Shown here: positions 1 through 16,660 of the stretch, piece after piece
Layout: every line of letters starts with the position of its first letter
Position numbering within the stretch: position 1 is the stretch's first letter
NCBI GenBank assembly: GCA_022393335.1
Contig: JAJEKB010018802.1
Span: 1-64,000 of the forward strand
Direction: 5' to 3'
From: Macrotrachela quadricornifera
Lineage: Eukaryota > Rotifera > Eurotatoria > Philodinida > Philodinidae
Length of the DNA stretch: 64,000 nt
Translations under genes and position numbers: made by a program
Notes under the pieces: model-generated
The model's input: the letters and a program-made list of their open reading frames with translations, nothing else
Told to the model about the DNA's origin: nothing
Database searches by the model: none

Positions 1-950
1 TAAAATATCGAAAAATAAAAAAGTTATATAAATTTTAAAAGACATGATTGATTTTTATTATACATTTACCCCTTCTTACTCTATTATTTAAATAAGACAA
101 TTTTATATAAATCTATTGAAGTTTTTAATTTCAGGTCTTAAAAAGTCAGGATAATTCAATTTAGATTTGTTTTATTGAAAATCAGTTTTCTTTTCTTGCA
201 AGTATAATCTTTCTGATTTAATCTATATGATTGAGAAGTTATTTTGTTTTAATTAACATAATTAATATCCTTTGATCGTATTTGTAAATATTTCTGTTGA
301 TATTTATATAGATTTACGTAACATATGATTCAATTTTTATTTTGATTATGTTGTCATTTTAGAGCTTCTATTCAAATGAAAATTTGCATAATCACCTTTT
401 GGATTTTTTTTATGTTTTCTTTTTTATGTAATAAAAATAAGGACAAAAAATAAAGATGAACTCTACAATTTTTTAGAGAATAATGTACTTTCTATTTTTT
501 TTGAAAATAAAAATATTCTTGTAATATTAAAACGAAGGAAACATTGTTCTCTATATATTTTTATATAATTTGATAGAGCTTTATAGGAATATAAATATCA
601 ATAAAAAAAAATTCTGGCTCTCGTTCGGATACAAACTGAATGAAAATGATAAAGATGAATAAAAATTTGGTATATTTTGTATTTAAGAAAGTGTACTTAA
701 CATTTACTAATTTTAGGTTAATATTATGGAATAATTCAAATATATATGAGAATATATTTTTATTTTATTTGAATTTATTTTTATGCTTTATTTCTAAGTC
801 TTCTTTTTCTTCTCATCTATTGTTTGCTATATAAATTAAATCAATAAATTAATTTTAATCATTCGATGTCTTATTTTTAGATTGAAAAAACGAAAAAAAA
901 AATTTTATTTCTAATTATATATTCATATCAAGTACATTTTCTACGTTCAA
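1..950. other. AT-rich intergenic stretch, no gene recognised
   Basis: Very AT-rich sequence with only short, low-complexity open frames rich in Phe, Leu, Asn and Lys. I see no conserved motif, RNA gene or repeat. The last part is presumably the promoter and 5' leader of the gene starting at 951. Confidence 0.5.
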
Positions 951-3480
951 ATGGCATCAAATATCAGACGACCAACAATAGTTCGAATTTCTATGGCAGA
1001 ATTACCAGTAAGATATATATTAACAATATTATTTATTTATTAAATCTATTTATTTAAGACTCAACAAACAATATTTGATCGTCGAAAAAGTTTACCAGCT
1101 GCTTTACATAATGAAAAAAATCAGACTAATATCCATTTACCTCGTAAAAGTTATCCAAATATTCATATAAAACATATTCTTGAACAAAATAAAAGATCAT
1201 CAATTAAAGTATAATAAAAAAAAAATTTTTGAAAATTTATTTAAATTATCCAAAAATTTAGTTAGATGATATTCAAACAGGTGGACGATGTAACGATATC
1301 TCAACATCATTTTTTAATCGAAGTCGTATTAGACCATCAGAAGAAATAGTATGTTCATTTCATATACATATTTTATACTATATCTTACGAATTTAGATTA
1401 ATATTGAACCTATAGATATTAAATCTGATATAAAAAAGCCAAGGTATTTTTCTTTATTCATTTTTTCAATATAAAATAATATGATATTATTTTAGTCCTC
1501 GAAAGAAATTTACAATTACACGAAATAGATATTTTTTTATTATTGCTGCTATTATTACATTAATAATTATTGGAGCAATAGCAGCAGTAATTGGTGTTGT
1601 TGGTTCGTATGTAATAATTTTTTTAAGAATATTAATAATTATTGATAAATAAATTTTTAGTTACCGATAAGAAAAAAATAAATACAGAAGAAAGTAAATA
1701 CAAATAAAATTTTTATTTTAATATTTTTTTAATACTAATAGCTGAAACAATATCTAACGATATGTTCTTATTTCCGATCAGTATGTTTTGTATATTAAAT
1801 CAATTAACAAAAAAGTAATTTTTAAATTATTTTAGATACCCCTACAAATCTTTTGATAACAATAGGTAAGAAGAAAAAATTCAAATTATTAACTAAAGAT
1901 TTATTTTTATTTCATTTATTTTATTAAGATATAACATCGGAAATCTCGAGTACATCAACAACAACGGGTAATTTATTTAAAAAAAAATTATTGAAGTTTT
2001 TTTTATAAACTGCAAAGATGAGAGTAGAATGTGTGAAGACGCACCAGCTGATACTCTGTTTATGGATATATTTTCTTTCCAATTTTTGTATGATATTTAT
2101 CGTCATTTATTGTACTCAATAGTTGCTATAAGTTATAGTTATCACCATTGAGATTACAACAATCTTAATTTCAATATTGATCGACAAGAGCATTAGAAAA
2201 AATAGAAGTAGATAATCAATACATATTGTTTGTTATTTGTTCATTTGCATTTCTATTCATTTTCAAATGTCTGATAAATTTAACAGATTGAAATATATAT
2301 CGATTTAGTTGATATAACTTCGATATGGAAAGTTCCTTTGATTCAGAAAATAAAAATACATTTTGATTCGAAACGAAACGTCACTTGTATTATTATCTTG
2401 ATGGAATATATTTGAATTTCCAATGGAGTTAGATGCAGATAGTGAATGTCAACGAATCTTTAGATACATAATTGCTTCAGATGTTTGCAGACAGTAATTT
2501 ATTATAATAAAATCCGAAAATCGTATTTAAAGATGTATCAAAACCATATTTTCCTTTTCTTTTTTTTTATAGTAAATCATCAATTAAGACCTTCATCCTC
2601 GGCACCTTCTATTTTATTTCAATATGGGTTCAAAATATTCTTAAAACTAAATGAAATATATCTTGATGAAATCAAGTAACTTTGTGCAAAATAGATTCAA
2701 TGACTAATAAGCTTAACATATTTTTCATTTAACTAAGAATGAAAGAAGATATCATGTTTGTTATAATTAATTTTCTGTTCGATGTTCATCTTTAATAAAT
2801 AGATAGATTACTAGAAAGATTTCTTAGAAACATACGGTAAAAATTTCTTCAGAATTTTGTCTTCCAGTACTAATACATCATACAGATATATATTTTTTTT
2901 CGAATTACTTTAGTAGATACAACAATAAGTACATCACCGACAACAACACTTGTCCTAGAAACTTCTACTAAAACTAATCCTACAACTATGTTAGAAACTA
3001 CAAGTACTTCAGATTCAATCAGTACATCATACACTAGTACTATCTCTGGATCGACAACAATGTTAGTCACCTCAAGCACTTCAGACTTCGGCAGTGTATC
3101 AGAAAACAATACTACCTTTGATTCTAATATCACATCAAAGCCAACAACAATGTTAGAAGTCACAAGTACTTCAGAATCTACAACTATGTTTGATTTGACG
3201 ATGCCATCAGAACCAATCACTATTACAAGTTCCGCTATAACATTAGACATAACTACTGTATCTGATTCAGCTGATATATCAACAACATTAAAGTCTACAT
3301 TCATTTCAGACGTTACTCCAACGTCAGAATCAGTCAGTATTTGGAATCCTACTGTTACTTTAGAAATTGAAGATGTATTAAAGTCTACGACTGCTGAAGA
3401 AATTACAATAATATTAGAATCTCAATCTGTTACTTCGTTAGATTGGACAACTACAACAGAAGTAAAGAGCACATTAACAT
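951..3480 (+). CDS. Type II membrane protein with Ser/Thr-rich (mucin-like) ectodomain
   Basis: Ten-exon model read by hand: 951-1007, 1059-1208, 1262-1348, 1397-1443, 1496 to about 1603, about 1661-1694, three micro-exons near 1743-1780, 1836-1864 and 1929-1966, then 2914-3480. The first 120 or so residues are basic and cytosolic-looking. Exon 5 encodes one hydrophobic helix (FFIIAAIITLIIIGAIAAV). Everything beyond is Ser/Thr-rich with short repeated words such as TSTSDS and TTMLE, as in O-glycosylated stalks. The small extracellular exons are all phase 1, which allows exon addition without frame loss. No signal peptide is visible, so topology is N-in. The last exon could end by splicing at the gtaagt at 3481, or read on to a stop at 3521. 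The function is not recognised. Confidence 0.6.
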
Positions 3481-4906
3481 GTAAGTACAATAGATACTAT
3501 AAGACATTGAAGTTCTTCTGAAAGTCATGTAATTGATTAGAAAATTATGAAATATTTTCAATCTAATCTTTCTTAAATATGGGCCAAATCTAATATTGAA
3601 AGAAAGCTTTGAACTAATTAGAATTATATCTCCAATCATCTTATAAAATATTTATTTTACAAAGATTGTGCTTGATCATATAATTGATCATCTGTTTACA
3701 TGCTTTTAATCACTTGTTAAAATCATTTTCATATATAGTGCAAATCCATATATTATTCTATAAATGTGACATAATATGCCTTGGCATTATTGAGGAAAAA
3801 AACTATTTTTATCTTATATAAACTATTCAGAATTTCGAGGATATCATTTCATTTTTAAAAACGAATATTCATTAATATCTCTTTCTTATATTTAGAATAC
3901 ATCAATGTCATCAAGTCATATTATCAATAATAAATTGATTTCTAGAAGAATCTATGAATCAATATCACTATTCAGAAAGTAAACAATGAAAATCAATGAT
4001 CATAATATATTCGACTTGAATTTTAAAAAATGTTTTTTTTTATTAGTATATTTTAACTGATTAATTTTATAAAAATACAATTATAATCTTTATTAATACA
4101 TTCATGTGAATAAGCAACCCCTCAAAACTTAAAATTTAGTTCATGTTGATAAAATCGTTTATTGAAATGACTTATGATCAGTCACAGCGAATTAAAAATG
4201 ATTGAAGAATGTGTATTTTTAGTTAAATTCGATTTATTTATTAGCAGAAACTCAGATTAACCTACAAAAAAAAACTGCAGGTTTTTTCACTAATAAAATG
4301 CTAAGATTATAATTAGGCTGTAAAATTGACTCAAATCTCTCAGTTTTAATTAGCTTTAAAAGTATTTAAACGTTCTGATGCAATGTACATGAGGATTCAA
4401 AACTTCCAAAAACCGCTAGTAAATACAAATTCTATTGAACCAGCAATTGATGATTTTTTGTTGATTGGAATTACACGTGGCGATAAACTAACTTATAAGT
4501 GATGAAGTATTAAAAAAAAACATTACAGTTCGAAAGTCTTGCAAGCTATGATAGCTATTCAATATTTGCCGTTTGTTCTTCATCTAAAATTGTTTTCATT
4601 AGAGTATGAAAATTTCGTGGTTACCTGTTATTTGTGCAATGTTGAAAGACAAAGCTCAAGTTTATTTTTTACTTTAATTTTAGTTAAATTAATAAAAAAA
4701 ATAATGTTTATAACAAGAAAAATTTGTAAAAAAGAACTAAACTAAAACTATACATCGGAAGAAATCTACAATATATTTACGCACTAATTATCTACAAGAT
4801 TATTTCCCGTAGATAAATATTCTGGTTTAATTTCATTAATAATTATCGATTAATTTATATTTGATATATATCATCTTCAATTTTCATATCTATCGGTAAT
4901 GATTCA
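3481..4906. other. Non-coding stretch after the Ser/Thr-rich gene
   Basis: Beyond the last supported exon I see only short, low-complexity frames. One or more 3' exons of the upstream gene may lie here, since a good splice donor sits at 3481, but I could not join any convincingly. No repeats or RNA genes were recognised. Confidence 0.4.
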
Positions 4907-6223
4907 TTAAATATATTTAATTTTATTTATTAATATATTTAATTGTTCAGATTCATTTTCACCTTCATTTGTCATTTTTATTAATTGTTTAATATGTTTT
5001 AATTGTTCATTTTCATTTATAGTTAATTTTAATTCTATTTGCCATAAACCATCTTCAATTTGATTTACATTATGAATTTGAAATATAGTATTTATTGAAA
5101 ATAAAATTTCATTTTCTGATTCTGTATAATAACTTATTTTATTTAATAATATAAATAATGATTGTAAATGATCAATTTCCATTTGAAATAAAACTCCTAC
5201 TAATTCATGATTATCCCGAGCACTTTTAGCATAAATTAATGATAAATCTTTATCTGTAGTTGTTAATAAAAAATTATTAAATGAAAGAAAACCATATTGA
5301 TTTTCTAAAATTTTTTGAAAATTTTCTTCTGTTATACCTTGTCCTCGATAAACAATAAAACGATTTTGTTTATTTAATTTAAAATATAATTTTCGTATTT
5401 CTTGATCAATATCTTGAATAAAAAATTTTATTTTAATTAAAGTATTCATATCTCGTATACGTAATGCTTTATTTAACATTGAAGAAATAAAACATTCTCT
5501 TGTATACCACCAAATAGATGATGATGATTGTTTATAATCATTTTGAAATTCTTTTATTAAATTTAATTGATAATTATTATTTTTATATATTAAATAACAA
5601 TAATCAATAAAATTTTTTTTTTCATTTAAATTAGATTTTATTTGAATAAAAATTTCTTTAAGTAATTGTATATAAATAAATAATTGATCAGATGAATTTA
5701 ATTTTGTATCTTTATTATATGTTGAAGATAAAATATTAAATGTAAGAAAATCATCTTCACATTGTCGTTTATCTCGTCTAATTGCATCATAAATTGATTC
5801 AATTTTAGTAAAAACTCCTTTAATTTTTCTATATTTATCTGACCATTTTTCATGTTTAGTTTTATTATTACAATAAATATAAATTGAATCAATTTGATAA
5901 AGATTATATATAAATGGTATAAGTATTTCACCAAAACTACCAGTTATAATTAAAAAGATTTTTTCATTTTTTCTATTAGTAATAAAATCAATACAACGTT
6001 CAGGATTAGTAAAAGTTAATACTAAATGAACAAATTGTTGAAGATGAGTAATAATAGATTTATAATTATCATTATTTATATGTATATTAGCATCTAACCA
6101 TATAATAATAAAATTTTCAACTATAAATTCTTGATGACTATAAAAATTTAATAAGGCTCTATTAATAGTAGGTATAATATTAGAAGTTTGTGATGGGAAA
6201 ATAACTGATTTATGGTCTGACAT
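4907..6223 (-). CDS. Arginine-specific ADP-ribosyltransferase-like protein, no TPR tail
   Basis: Intronless 438-residue protein related to NAD(P)(+)--arginine ADP-ribosyltransferases, which move ADP-ribose from NAD onto arginine of target proteins. The R-S-E triad pattern is visible: VYRGQG (Arg about 293), NNFLLTTTD (the usual STS is TTT at 321-323) and SENEILF (Glu370-x-Glu372). The N-terminal 200 residues, with IIWLDANI near residue 41, form the same leading domain as the paralogue at 38162-40602. Alignment to that paralogue stops just where its TPR repeats begin, so this is either a TPR-less form or a 3' truncation. No signal peptide or TM segment is seen, so it is likely intracellular. 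The coding sequence is extremely AT-rich, with Asn/Ile/Lys in place of other residues. The ATG at 6223 is the first in frame. Confidence 0.78.
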   Translation of the reverse strand: MSDHKSVIFPSQTSNIIPTINRALLNFYSHQEFIVENFIIIWLDANIHINNDNYKSIITHLQQFVHLVLTFTNPERCIDFITNRKNEKIFLIITGSFGEILIPFIYNLYQIDSIYIYCNNKTKHEKWSDKYRKIKGVFTKIESIYDAIRRDKRQCEDDFLTFNILSSTYNKDTKLNSSDQLFIYIQLLKEIFIQIKSNLNEKKNFIDYCYLIYKNNNYQLNLIKEFQNDYKQSSSSIWWYTRECFISSMLNKALRIRDMNTLIKIKFFIQDIDQEIRKLYFKLNKQNRFIVYRGQGITEENFQKILENQYGFLSFNNFLLTTTDKDLSLIYAKSARDNHELVGVLFQMEIDHLQSLFILLNKISYYTESENEILFSINTIFQIHNVNQIEDGLWQIELKLTINENEQLKHIKQLIKMTNEGENESEQLNILINKIKYI

Positions 6224-6657
6224 TTTATTGAAATTTTTGTGTTGGAGGAAAATAAATGAAATAGTTTCTCTTTTATCTTCACGTACGATTCAAGTCGAAA
6301 TTTTTGAAGATATTTTATTGTATTGATATAACTGACAGTTCGTAAACAACCAATTAGAAGTTTGTTATTTGAAATTCATAAAATCAAATATTCACTAGAT
6401 GGCAGTGAAAAGATTAATTTAAATAGTATAAAACTCATATAAAATAACTTATTATATATTATAGACAGAATGTTTGTAGTAAAGTGACAACTACAGAAAA
6501 AGAAAAAAACAAGTTAAAGATTATTATATACTAGTTCCTAGCAATTGTCCAATGAAATATTTTTACGACTCGATACTGTTTGTACTATGAGTCATTAATT
6601 TCGTATTCTCAATGCTTTGTGAACATCTGTTTCGATTATAATAAAATAAAAAATAAA
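6224..6657. promoter_or_regulatory. Divergent intergenic region between the ART and zinc-transporter genes
   Basis: This 434-bp region separates the start codons of two head-to-head genes and must hold both promoters. It is AT-rich, but I cannot assign a specific TATA box or factor site with confidence. Confidence 0.4.
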
Positions 6658-10407
<3,750 letters not shown>

Positions 10408-11420
10408 AAAAAAAATTATATATTCCATACATCATCCCACCGATATCTTAATTTTATTGTTATTGTTGTCGCACTATATAATGAGACTATTACAGTTTGT
10501 TTGCCAAGCTATTTTTGGTGTTGTTCGTTATTTAATTGATTTCATCTTTATATAGAATATAAGAAAAAATAGTTTTTTCATTAATATTATTTATTATTGC
10601 TGATATACTCCGTTTATTTTCTTTAGAGTTGATCTGTAATAATAATAATTATTGATATGAAAATATTTTTTCTTTTAAAAATAAATACTTGAAAACATCT
10701 TTTTCCATAATATTTAAAATTATCGTTTTGATGACTATCTTTTCTTTTTGCTATTGAAAAAGAAAAGAATATGTATGAGATATATTATCATAAGTATCAG
10801 TGTTTTGTATACATTGATAAAGCGTGATTATGAATAAACGAAAGGTCAAATATACGAATTACTATATTACGATAAATACAGTAGTGTCAAACTTGAAACT
10901 TGGATTCAAGTATACTCATTTCCATCCATCCTGGATATTCTCATCAGCTCAAGTGTACCTATCTCAAAATATTGTACTAATTGAGATGAATGAAAAATGA
11001 TCAATTGTGAAGCATTGACAATCACTAAAAGGTTATTCATATCCCGAAAATAATGTGTCTTTCATGTGAATCTTACTGTATTTTTCTTCGACTCTTTATC
11101 TCTTTCTGATCAAATTTATATCTCTTTTCATCAGGTAAAGCAAAACGCATAATATTTACTCTCATAGAATAATTGATGTTAACATAATTATAAGTTGGAC
11201 TACTAATGTGCAACTCATACAAGCAAAAGAATAGTTACTGAAAAATATTTTGAGATACCCTCTTAATTTTATGATTAGTAACGATTTTTCATCTCGAGTT
11301 GAAGGAAAGAAAGAATGTGTGCCTCATCGTGAATAATTAAATGTGAACAAACTGATTCTTTTACTTTATATAAAGTACAACGTATAACTTGTCATTAATA
11401 TATATTTTACTCTTTAACCA
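10408..11420. other. Intergenic, 3' flank of the zinc transporter
   Basis: AT-rich sequence with no coding pattern or repeat that I can support. It presumably contains the zinc transporter's 3' UTR. Confidence 0.4.
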
Positions 11421-11424
11421 ACGT

Positions 11425-13644
11425 AAATATCGAATAGCAACGAAATTGAGCGATTACTAGAAGTCAATGCTGATGAAAATGGTCAAGGCTATCGACAAGT
11501 ACCGACAAGTGAACTTGAGAAGAAGATCGTAGCAATCTATTTCTCGTAAGAAAATATTGAACTCAGCCATGTTTGAAAGATTATTTTTTAAGAGCTCATT
11601 GGTGTGGAGCTTGCGAAAACTTCACTCCAATATTGACTAAGTGTTACAAAAAAGTCTAACCTGACCTGCACGATCAATTTGACATTGTATTTGTGTCATC
11701 GGACGAAGATGAAGAATCTTCGACAAATATTTTCGCACCATGCCATAGAAAGCCATTCCTTATTCAGGTATCTAAATACTCTTATGAATGAAATCATTTC
11801 AATTTTACAATTTATATCATTTCTCATAACTTTTTAAAGTATAATACAAATTCGTTGAGAAGCTGTTAGACTGTTCCTTGCTCTGAGATTTCAACGGTGA
11901 CATTATCTTTTGAATAGCAAAATTGCTCTTATAAGTTAAAATCAACAGAGCCAGAGTAGAATGAATGAGATCTCTTTTATTTTAAGATATCATGTAAACA
12001 TCTTGTACATCAAAAACTTGCAAACAATCAAGAGTACAAATAAATGGAATTCGATCCCAAAAGAAGTCAAAAAATGTGTGAAAATCATTGATCTCAAATA
12101 ACAATTTTGTATTATCCATTAGTAACGTTAAAAGATATACGCAGTTGCAAATCGATCGATGTAGTCAGACTTTTTGTATTTTTACAATGCATTTTTCAAT
12201 GTCCCATCTCATGGACGTGGGTGCGAATAGTAGACTTGTTTTAATCATAGTTACATCATCACTGATTGAAATAGTTGCATTGGCTCCAATTGAATCGATC
12301 GATTAATCCAGTGCACTCAAATTATTCGAGTGAACGATTTATTCGATTCTGAAGAAAAAAACTCAGTTTTTCCTTCACTATATCAACTAAAATGGAACAT
12401 TCCTCGTCTCTCTTTCCTCGCTCAACATAAGAAACTATAGTTATGCTTGATTCATATTAGTGCACAATCAGTAATAGGTAACAGCGTACAAAAAAATTTC
12501 TGATAGATTTAGTTTTCAAAAAAGAATCAGACTGGACAGCAAGAATATGTTAAAGTTTATTGGTTTACTGCCTGCCTTTATATAGAATGATTTCAAAAGC
12601 AATAACAATCTTTTTGAGAATCAACTGGTAAAAGAAGAATATCTTTACCTGACCTCGTCTTTGAATTATTAGGCCTAGAAAATCAATGATTTTGAAAAAA
12701 TGAGAAGAGAACCAGTATTTGTTTGAACCAAAATCTTCTGTGCCCAACATCAATGGATATCTTTTAAAATTTCGATCCACTTGAAAACCTAATATGTTTC
12801 AAAAGTTTCCTGATAATTGCGCAAACCACAAAGGAAAAGGTATGCGATTGATTGTTTAGTCACTGTGTGACGGATAGAGAACTGGCTTATCAGATGCATT
12901 ATAAATTTCACCTCATGAGTAGTTGTAATAGTAGATATAGCAAACTAGGTGTTTCCAGAGTTTATAGATTGACTTACACCATAATAGACTTTCATTTAAC
13001 AGAGTATCGAAAAACTTATTTATTCTTTGTAATAGTATTATGTAAAATATGATTGGAAATGGGTGTTGAAGTGTATAGCGAAAAAAGTGACCTTCTCTTA
13101 ATATGATCAATGGCTCAATCGAACTGTTTTACACTAAGAGCAGGAGATTCATGAGATTTGACAACAACTTTAGCATATTAGAAAGCTAGTAATTCATTTA
13201 TAAAATTATTTTATTGGTGGCTTTTCTAGAAACGCTGGGAGGAGGAGGACAGCTAGTTTGATTGATATTATTAAGTGAGTTCTTTCGTTTCAGATCGAGA
13301 TCGTTCAAACAAACTGGATGACACATTTAAGGTGAGTTGCATTCCAACACTGATTGTTCTATTCCCGGATGGAAAAATTTTAACTAGTGGTGGTTTCGAT
13401 GAAATCTGGAGCAAAGGAGTGGAAGCTATTCAGTCCTGGACAAAAGCTGAACAAAAACCTGCTTCAAATCCAGATAAACATTTGTGGTCTGGGATCATCT
13501 GCAATGAATCCACTTATTGGTCAACGATACAAGTGTTCTACTTGTGATAACTACGATTTATACTCTGAATGTCAGAAGAAGGGACATGAACATGAGCTCA
13601 AAATTATGTCACAGAATTCAGCAACGACTGGAGCACTCGTTTAG
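11425..13644 (+). pseudogene. Broken nucleoredoxin-like gene with a ZZ-type zinc finger
   Basis: Three coding blocks of a thioredoxin-fold redox protein are in order. Block 1 (11430-11549) ends in IVAIYFS at a splice donor. Block 2 (11593-11766) gives AHWCGACENFTP, where WCGAC replaces the usual WCPPC, then FDIVFVSSDEDEES. Block 3 (13296-13620) gives DRDRSNKLDDTFKVS, CIPTLIVLFPDGK and EAIQSWTKAE, followed by a ZZ finger (PLIGQRYKCSTCDNYDL, ECQKKGHEHELKIM). Damage: an in-frame TAA after CYKKV at about 11657, about 1.4 kb of unrelated sequence between blocks 2 and 3, a frameshift near 13510 inside the ZZ finger, and a zinc-ligand Cys changed to Tyr (DLYSEC). Nucleoredoxins act as cytosolic dithiol-disulfide reductases. 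The damage argues that this copy is dead. Confidence 0.72.
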
Positions 13645-15117
13645 AAAGGAATTAACTTAAATTCCTAGGTTCTCAACGACTTTTAACTTCGTACACAATA
13701 ATAAATTTTAGCTTACAGAATAATAACATCTACACATGTATAAGAATCAATTTATTCGAAGGAGTAAAAATAAAATTGAGAGAATCTCTTCTCTGTTCTA
13801 AAAATGCTATTATAGTACCTTCTTATCGGTAGAATTGAACCGTACAATGAGATCCAGTGGCAGACACATTGGGTTTAGACCAAAAATCACAGCGAATTGA
13901 GTAATACTACTTTTAAAAAAACTGTTAATATTAACTATTATCATATTTAGTGTGGATGAGTAACAATTAAATGATATGAGAGAATAAAAAAACAAACGTT
14001 GAAGACTTGAAAAGCAAAAATAAGAAATAAAGATATTTTAACATGTTCGACATAATGATTTTATGAGTTCAGAACTAAGTAGGTTAGTCGTTCTTCTTAA
14101 TAATTCTGGAACGATGATATCTGATAAAAACGAAAAGAAAACTGCCAACACAAGGTATATTAATAAAACGTGTTTTCCTTCTAGATTTTTAATACTTCCT
14201 GTTGTACCTAAGCTATACGACCAATACTTCTACTAATTTGTGAATGATTTCTAATCAAATATTCAAATAAACTTTAACCACAGGTTATAGATTATCATGG
14301 TTATCTAGTATAAAAAAAATCTCGACAAGCAAGGAAACTATTCTTGCGTTTGTTGCATAATCTTTCCACTTTTTTATTCGTTGCAGCGTCGGGAATCGTA
14401 GGATAGATATTAACTAACTTTGAAAAAGCGAACACAAAAAGTTGATAGAACAAAGTTATCTCTCAAATGGATGTCTAATTAACCTTGATCTTTTTCAATC
14501 AAAAAATACTGCAAGATAAACTGTAATCAAGAAAGCAAATTAGTTAACATATCTTCTTAACAGGAGTAAGAAAATTTCTTTTTTTTAAACTACTACAAGC
14601 CTAACTTATTCTTGATAATTATCTACAGCTGCCTTACGATACTATGCTTATAGTGGTCAACATTTATTGACAACACTCTCCTGAATGTAATGATAGCTAA
14701 CAGTATTTTCTTCAATAGTACATGTTCCCCCTTATTTTCGTTGACAATTTCTCGCATAAATAATGATTGATGATACTAATTCTGTATACCTTTTATAGAA
14801 TACAATACTCTGATCAGAGAATAACAAAATAACTCACTCATATATTGCTTCAAGAGATTTTTTGCGATTGCTAGCAATACTTCAAAAAAAAATATAGCAA
14901 AGATAACTTATTGAAAATGATCACTTAATGGATCAGTCAATCAAACAGCTGATTTCCTCCTGATGTTGTCTGTTTGTTAGTTTATCATAGAAAGAAGGTG
15001 AACTGAATTACATCAATAGGAATCCTTTCAACTATGTAAGCTAAAAGTAGAGAATCATCGGTGTAGCCAAATATTAGATTAAAGGAACATAACTTTTGGC
15101 CATCAAAATTAATGAAA
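13645..15117. other. Intergenic, nothing recognised
   Basis: AT-rich sequence containing only short frames. No RNA gene, terminal repeat or coding pattern was seen. Confidence 0.4.
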
Positions 15118-15655
15118 TGGTCAACTTTTTATATATAAGGAGCAGTAAAAATGCACACTTTATCAGCAGAATAAATATGTGTTATTTATATAAAGATTAA
15201 TTTAGTATACTAAAAATAAACTTAAATAAAATAAAAAAAAAACAACAGGACAAATAAGAACGAATCCAAATGAACATTAAATAGAACGAGAAATTTAAAG
15301 AACGAATGGGAGGAACAAGAAAATGGAAATCTAATTATATATGAATCGATAGTAGAATGAAAGGAAAATACTAAATAGGATAAAGAAACGACAAGAACAT
15401 ATACATAAGAAATAAGTGAATAGAGATATGTGAATCACAACTTACCAATATATACGAACAACTTTGGAGAAAATTAACAACGCTTGAAAGAAAACATGAT
15501 AAGAAGGGAAAATACCTGAACTATATCGAGAGAAGAAAGCATTTGGAAAATCTCTCAATAATTGACGAACCAAATTATTTTAATAACTGACTATTTAAAT
15601 AAAATATGGATCCTTCATTTATTCTGCTGATCACTTAAATGATAACCATTTACAA
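15118..15655 (+). repeat. Dispersed direct repeat, copy A
   Basis: Purine-rich sequence closely similar, in the same orientation, to 17358-18035. Shared landmarks include ttatcagcagaataaat, gaaaggaaaatactaaata, ataagaagggaaaa and a shared 3' tail ending cacttaaatgatarcc. This copy lacks about 110 bp present in copy B, so one of the two has an indel. It has no coding potential on the + strand. It is likely a non-autonomous mobile element or solo terminal repeat; the class is unknown. Confidence 0.75.
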
Positions 15656-16229
15656 TTACAGAGCTTGTTGAGATGAAATGAAATCAACATAATATTTTAA
15701 TCTTATATAAGCTTATATTTCGTCATGAAATATACATAACTTAACAGATTATAATAATCGAAACCTCTGGAGATACGAAAAAGATAACAAGACAGAGTAG
15801 GAGGATACAGGGAGAATATATTAAATATGATAGAAGAACATAATGAAAATAGGCAAGTATAGTAAACGAACGTAATGATGACAGGTAAAATATGATAGGA
15901 GAACACGATAGACATGCGTAGGATGCAGCAATGAACATTAAAACGAATAAAGTTATTGATGGGAAAAAAACCCACAATTCCCATAAAATCAAGGTTTCTG
16001 TACATTCAAATGAAATCATATTGTGGGCTTTAGTCTATATATAAATAGTCAGATAAATTTTCATCTAACAACCATCAACTAAATCATCATCATCATCAAA
16101 ATTAAATAAATATTATTTTTCGCTTTTTCGCATATACATATTCTAAAAATAATATCAAGTAAATATAGTATATTTATATATCACTTTTATTGTTGAAAAA
16201 TAAATATTTATGTTCCTTTTTATATAGAA

Positions 16230-16660
16230 ATGAAATTGATTCTTATTTCATTATTTTTAATGTTATTAGCAATAACTTGTAATGTTTTTGGTAGTCCAAC
16301 TAATTCAAATGACTATAATATAGTTAACGATAATCAAACAGACACAAATCCATTAACTATAGTTGATATTGATTCTATTGAAGGTATTATCATTTTATTC
16401 TCTATCTTTGTTGCACAACTAATTAATCATATTTACTATTATTTCTTTTTCCAGATGTTTCACAAGAAGGAAAACGATATCGTCGTGCATGTGATTGTAA
16501 AACAACAACTGGTCGATGTGTACCTTATGGTAATTATCAATGTTTTTTTAATAGTGGATCAAGTATTGTTCAATGTGTTGGTGGTAACAAATGGGTAACA
16601 ATAAGTCGATGTCCTTCTTCATGTCGATTATTTGCAAATGATCAACCATATTGCACATAA
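16230..16660 (+). CDS. Small secreted cysteine-rich protein with possible propeptide
   Basis: Two exons, 16230-16383 and 16455-16660, give 119 residues. Exon 1 encodes a clear signal peptide (MKLILISLFLMLLAITC, cleavage likely after VFG) and an acidic, Asn-rich segment. Exon 2 opens with a basic stretch, GKRYRR, immediately before the first cysteine. That is the arrangement of a prohormone- or furin-type cleavage that would release a roughly 58-residue domain holding eight cysteines (CDC, C, C, C, CPSSC, C), enough for four disulfides. The fold is not recognised; defensin-like, growth-factor-like and peptide-hormone-like are all possible. It is encoded between two direct repeats. The intron is 71 bp, phase 1. 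Confidence 0.75.

Noticed and set aside
2870..3304. 144-residue reverse-strand frame opposite the Ser/Thr-rich exon
   Set aside because: It is the mirror of an ACA/TCA-rich coding exon: Val/Ile/Ser composition arises from complementing Thr/Ser codons. The + strand has the splice sites and TM context.
15703..16019. Overlapping reverse-strand frames of about 90-100 residues
   Set aside because: Two frames are open at once over purine-rich repeat-like DNA, with random hydrophobic content and no motif.
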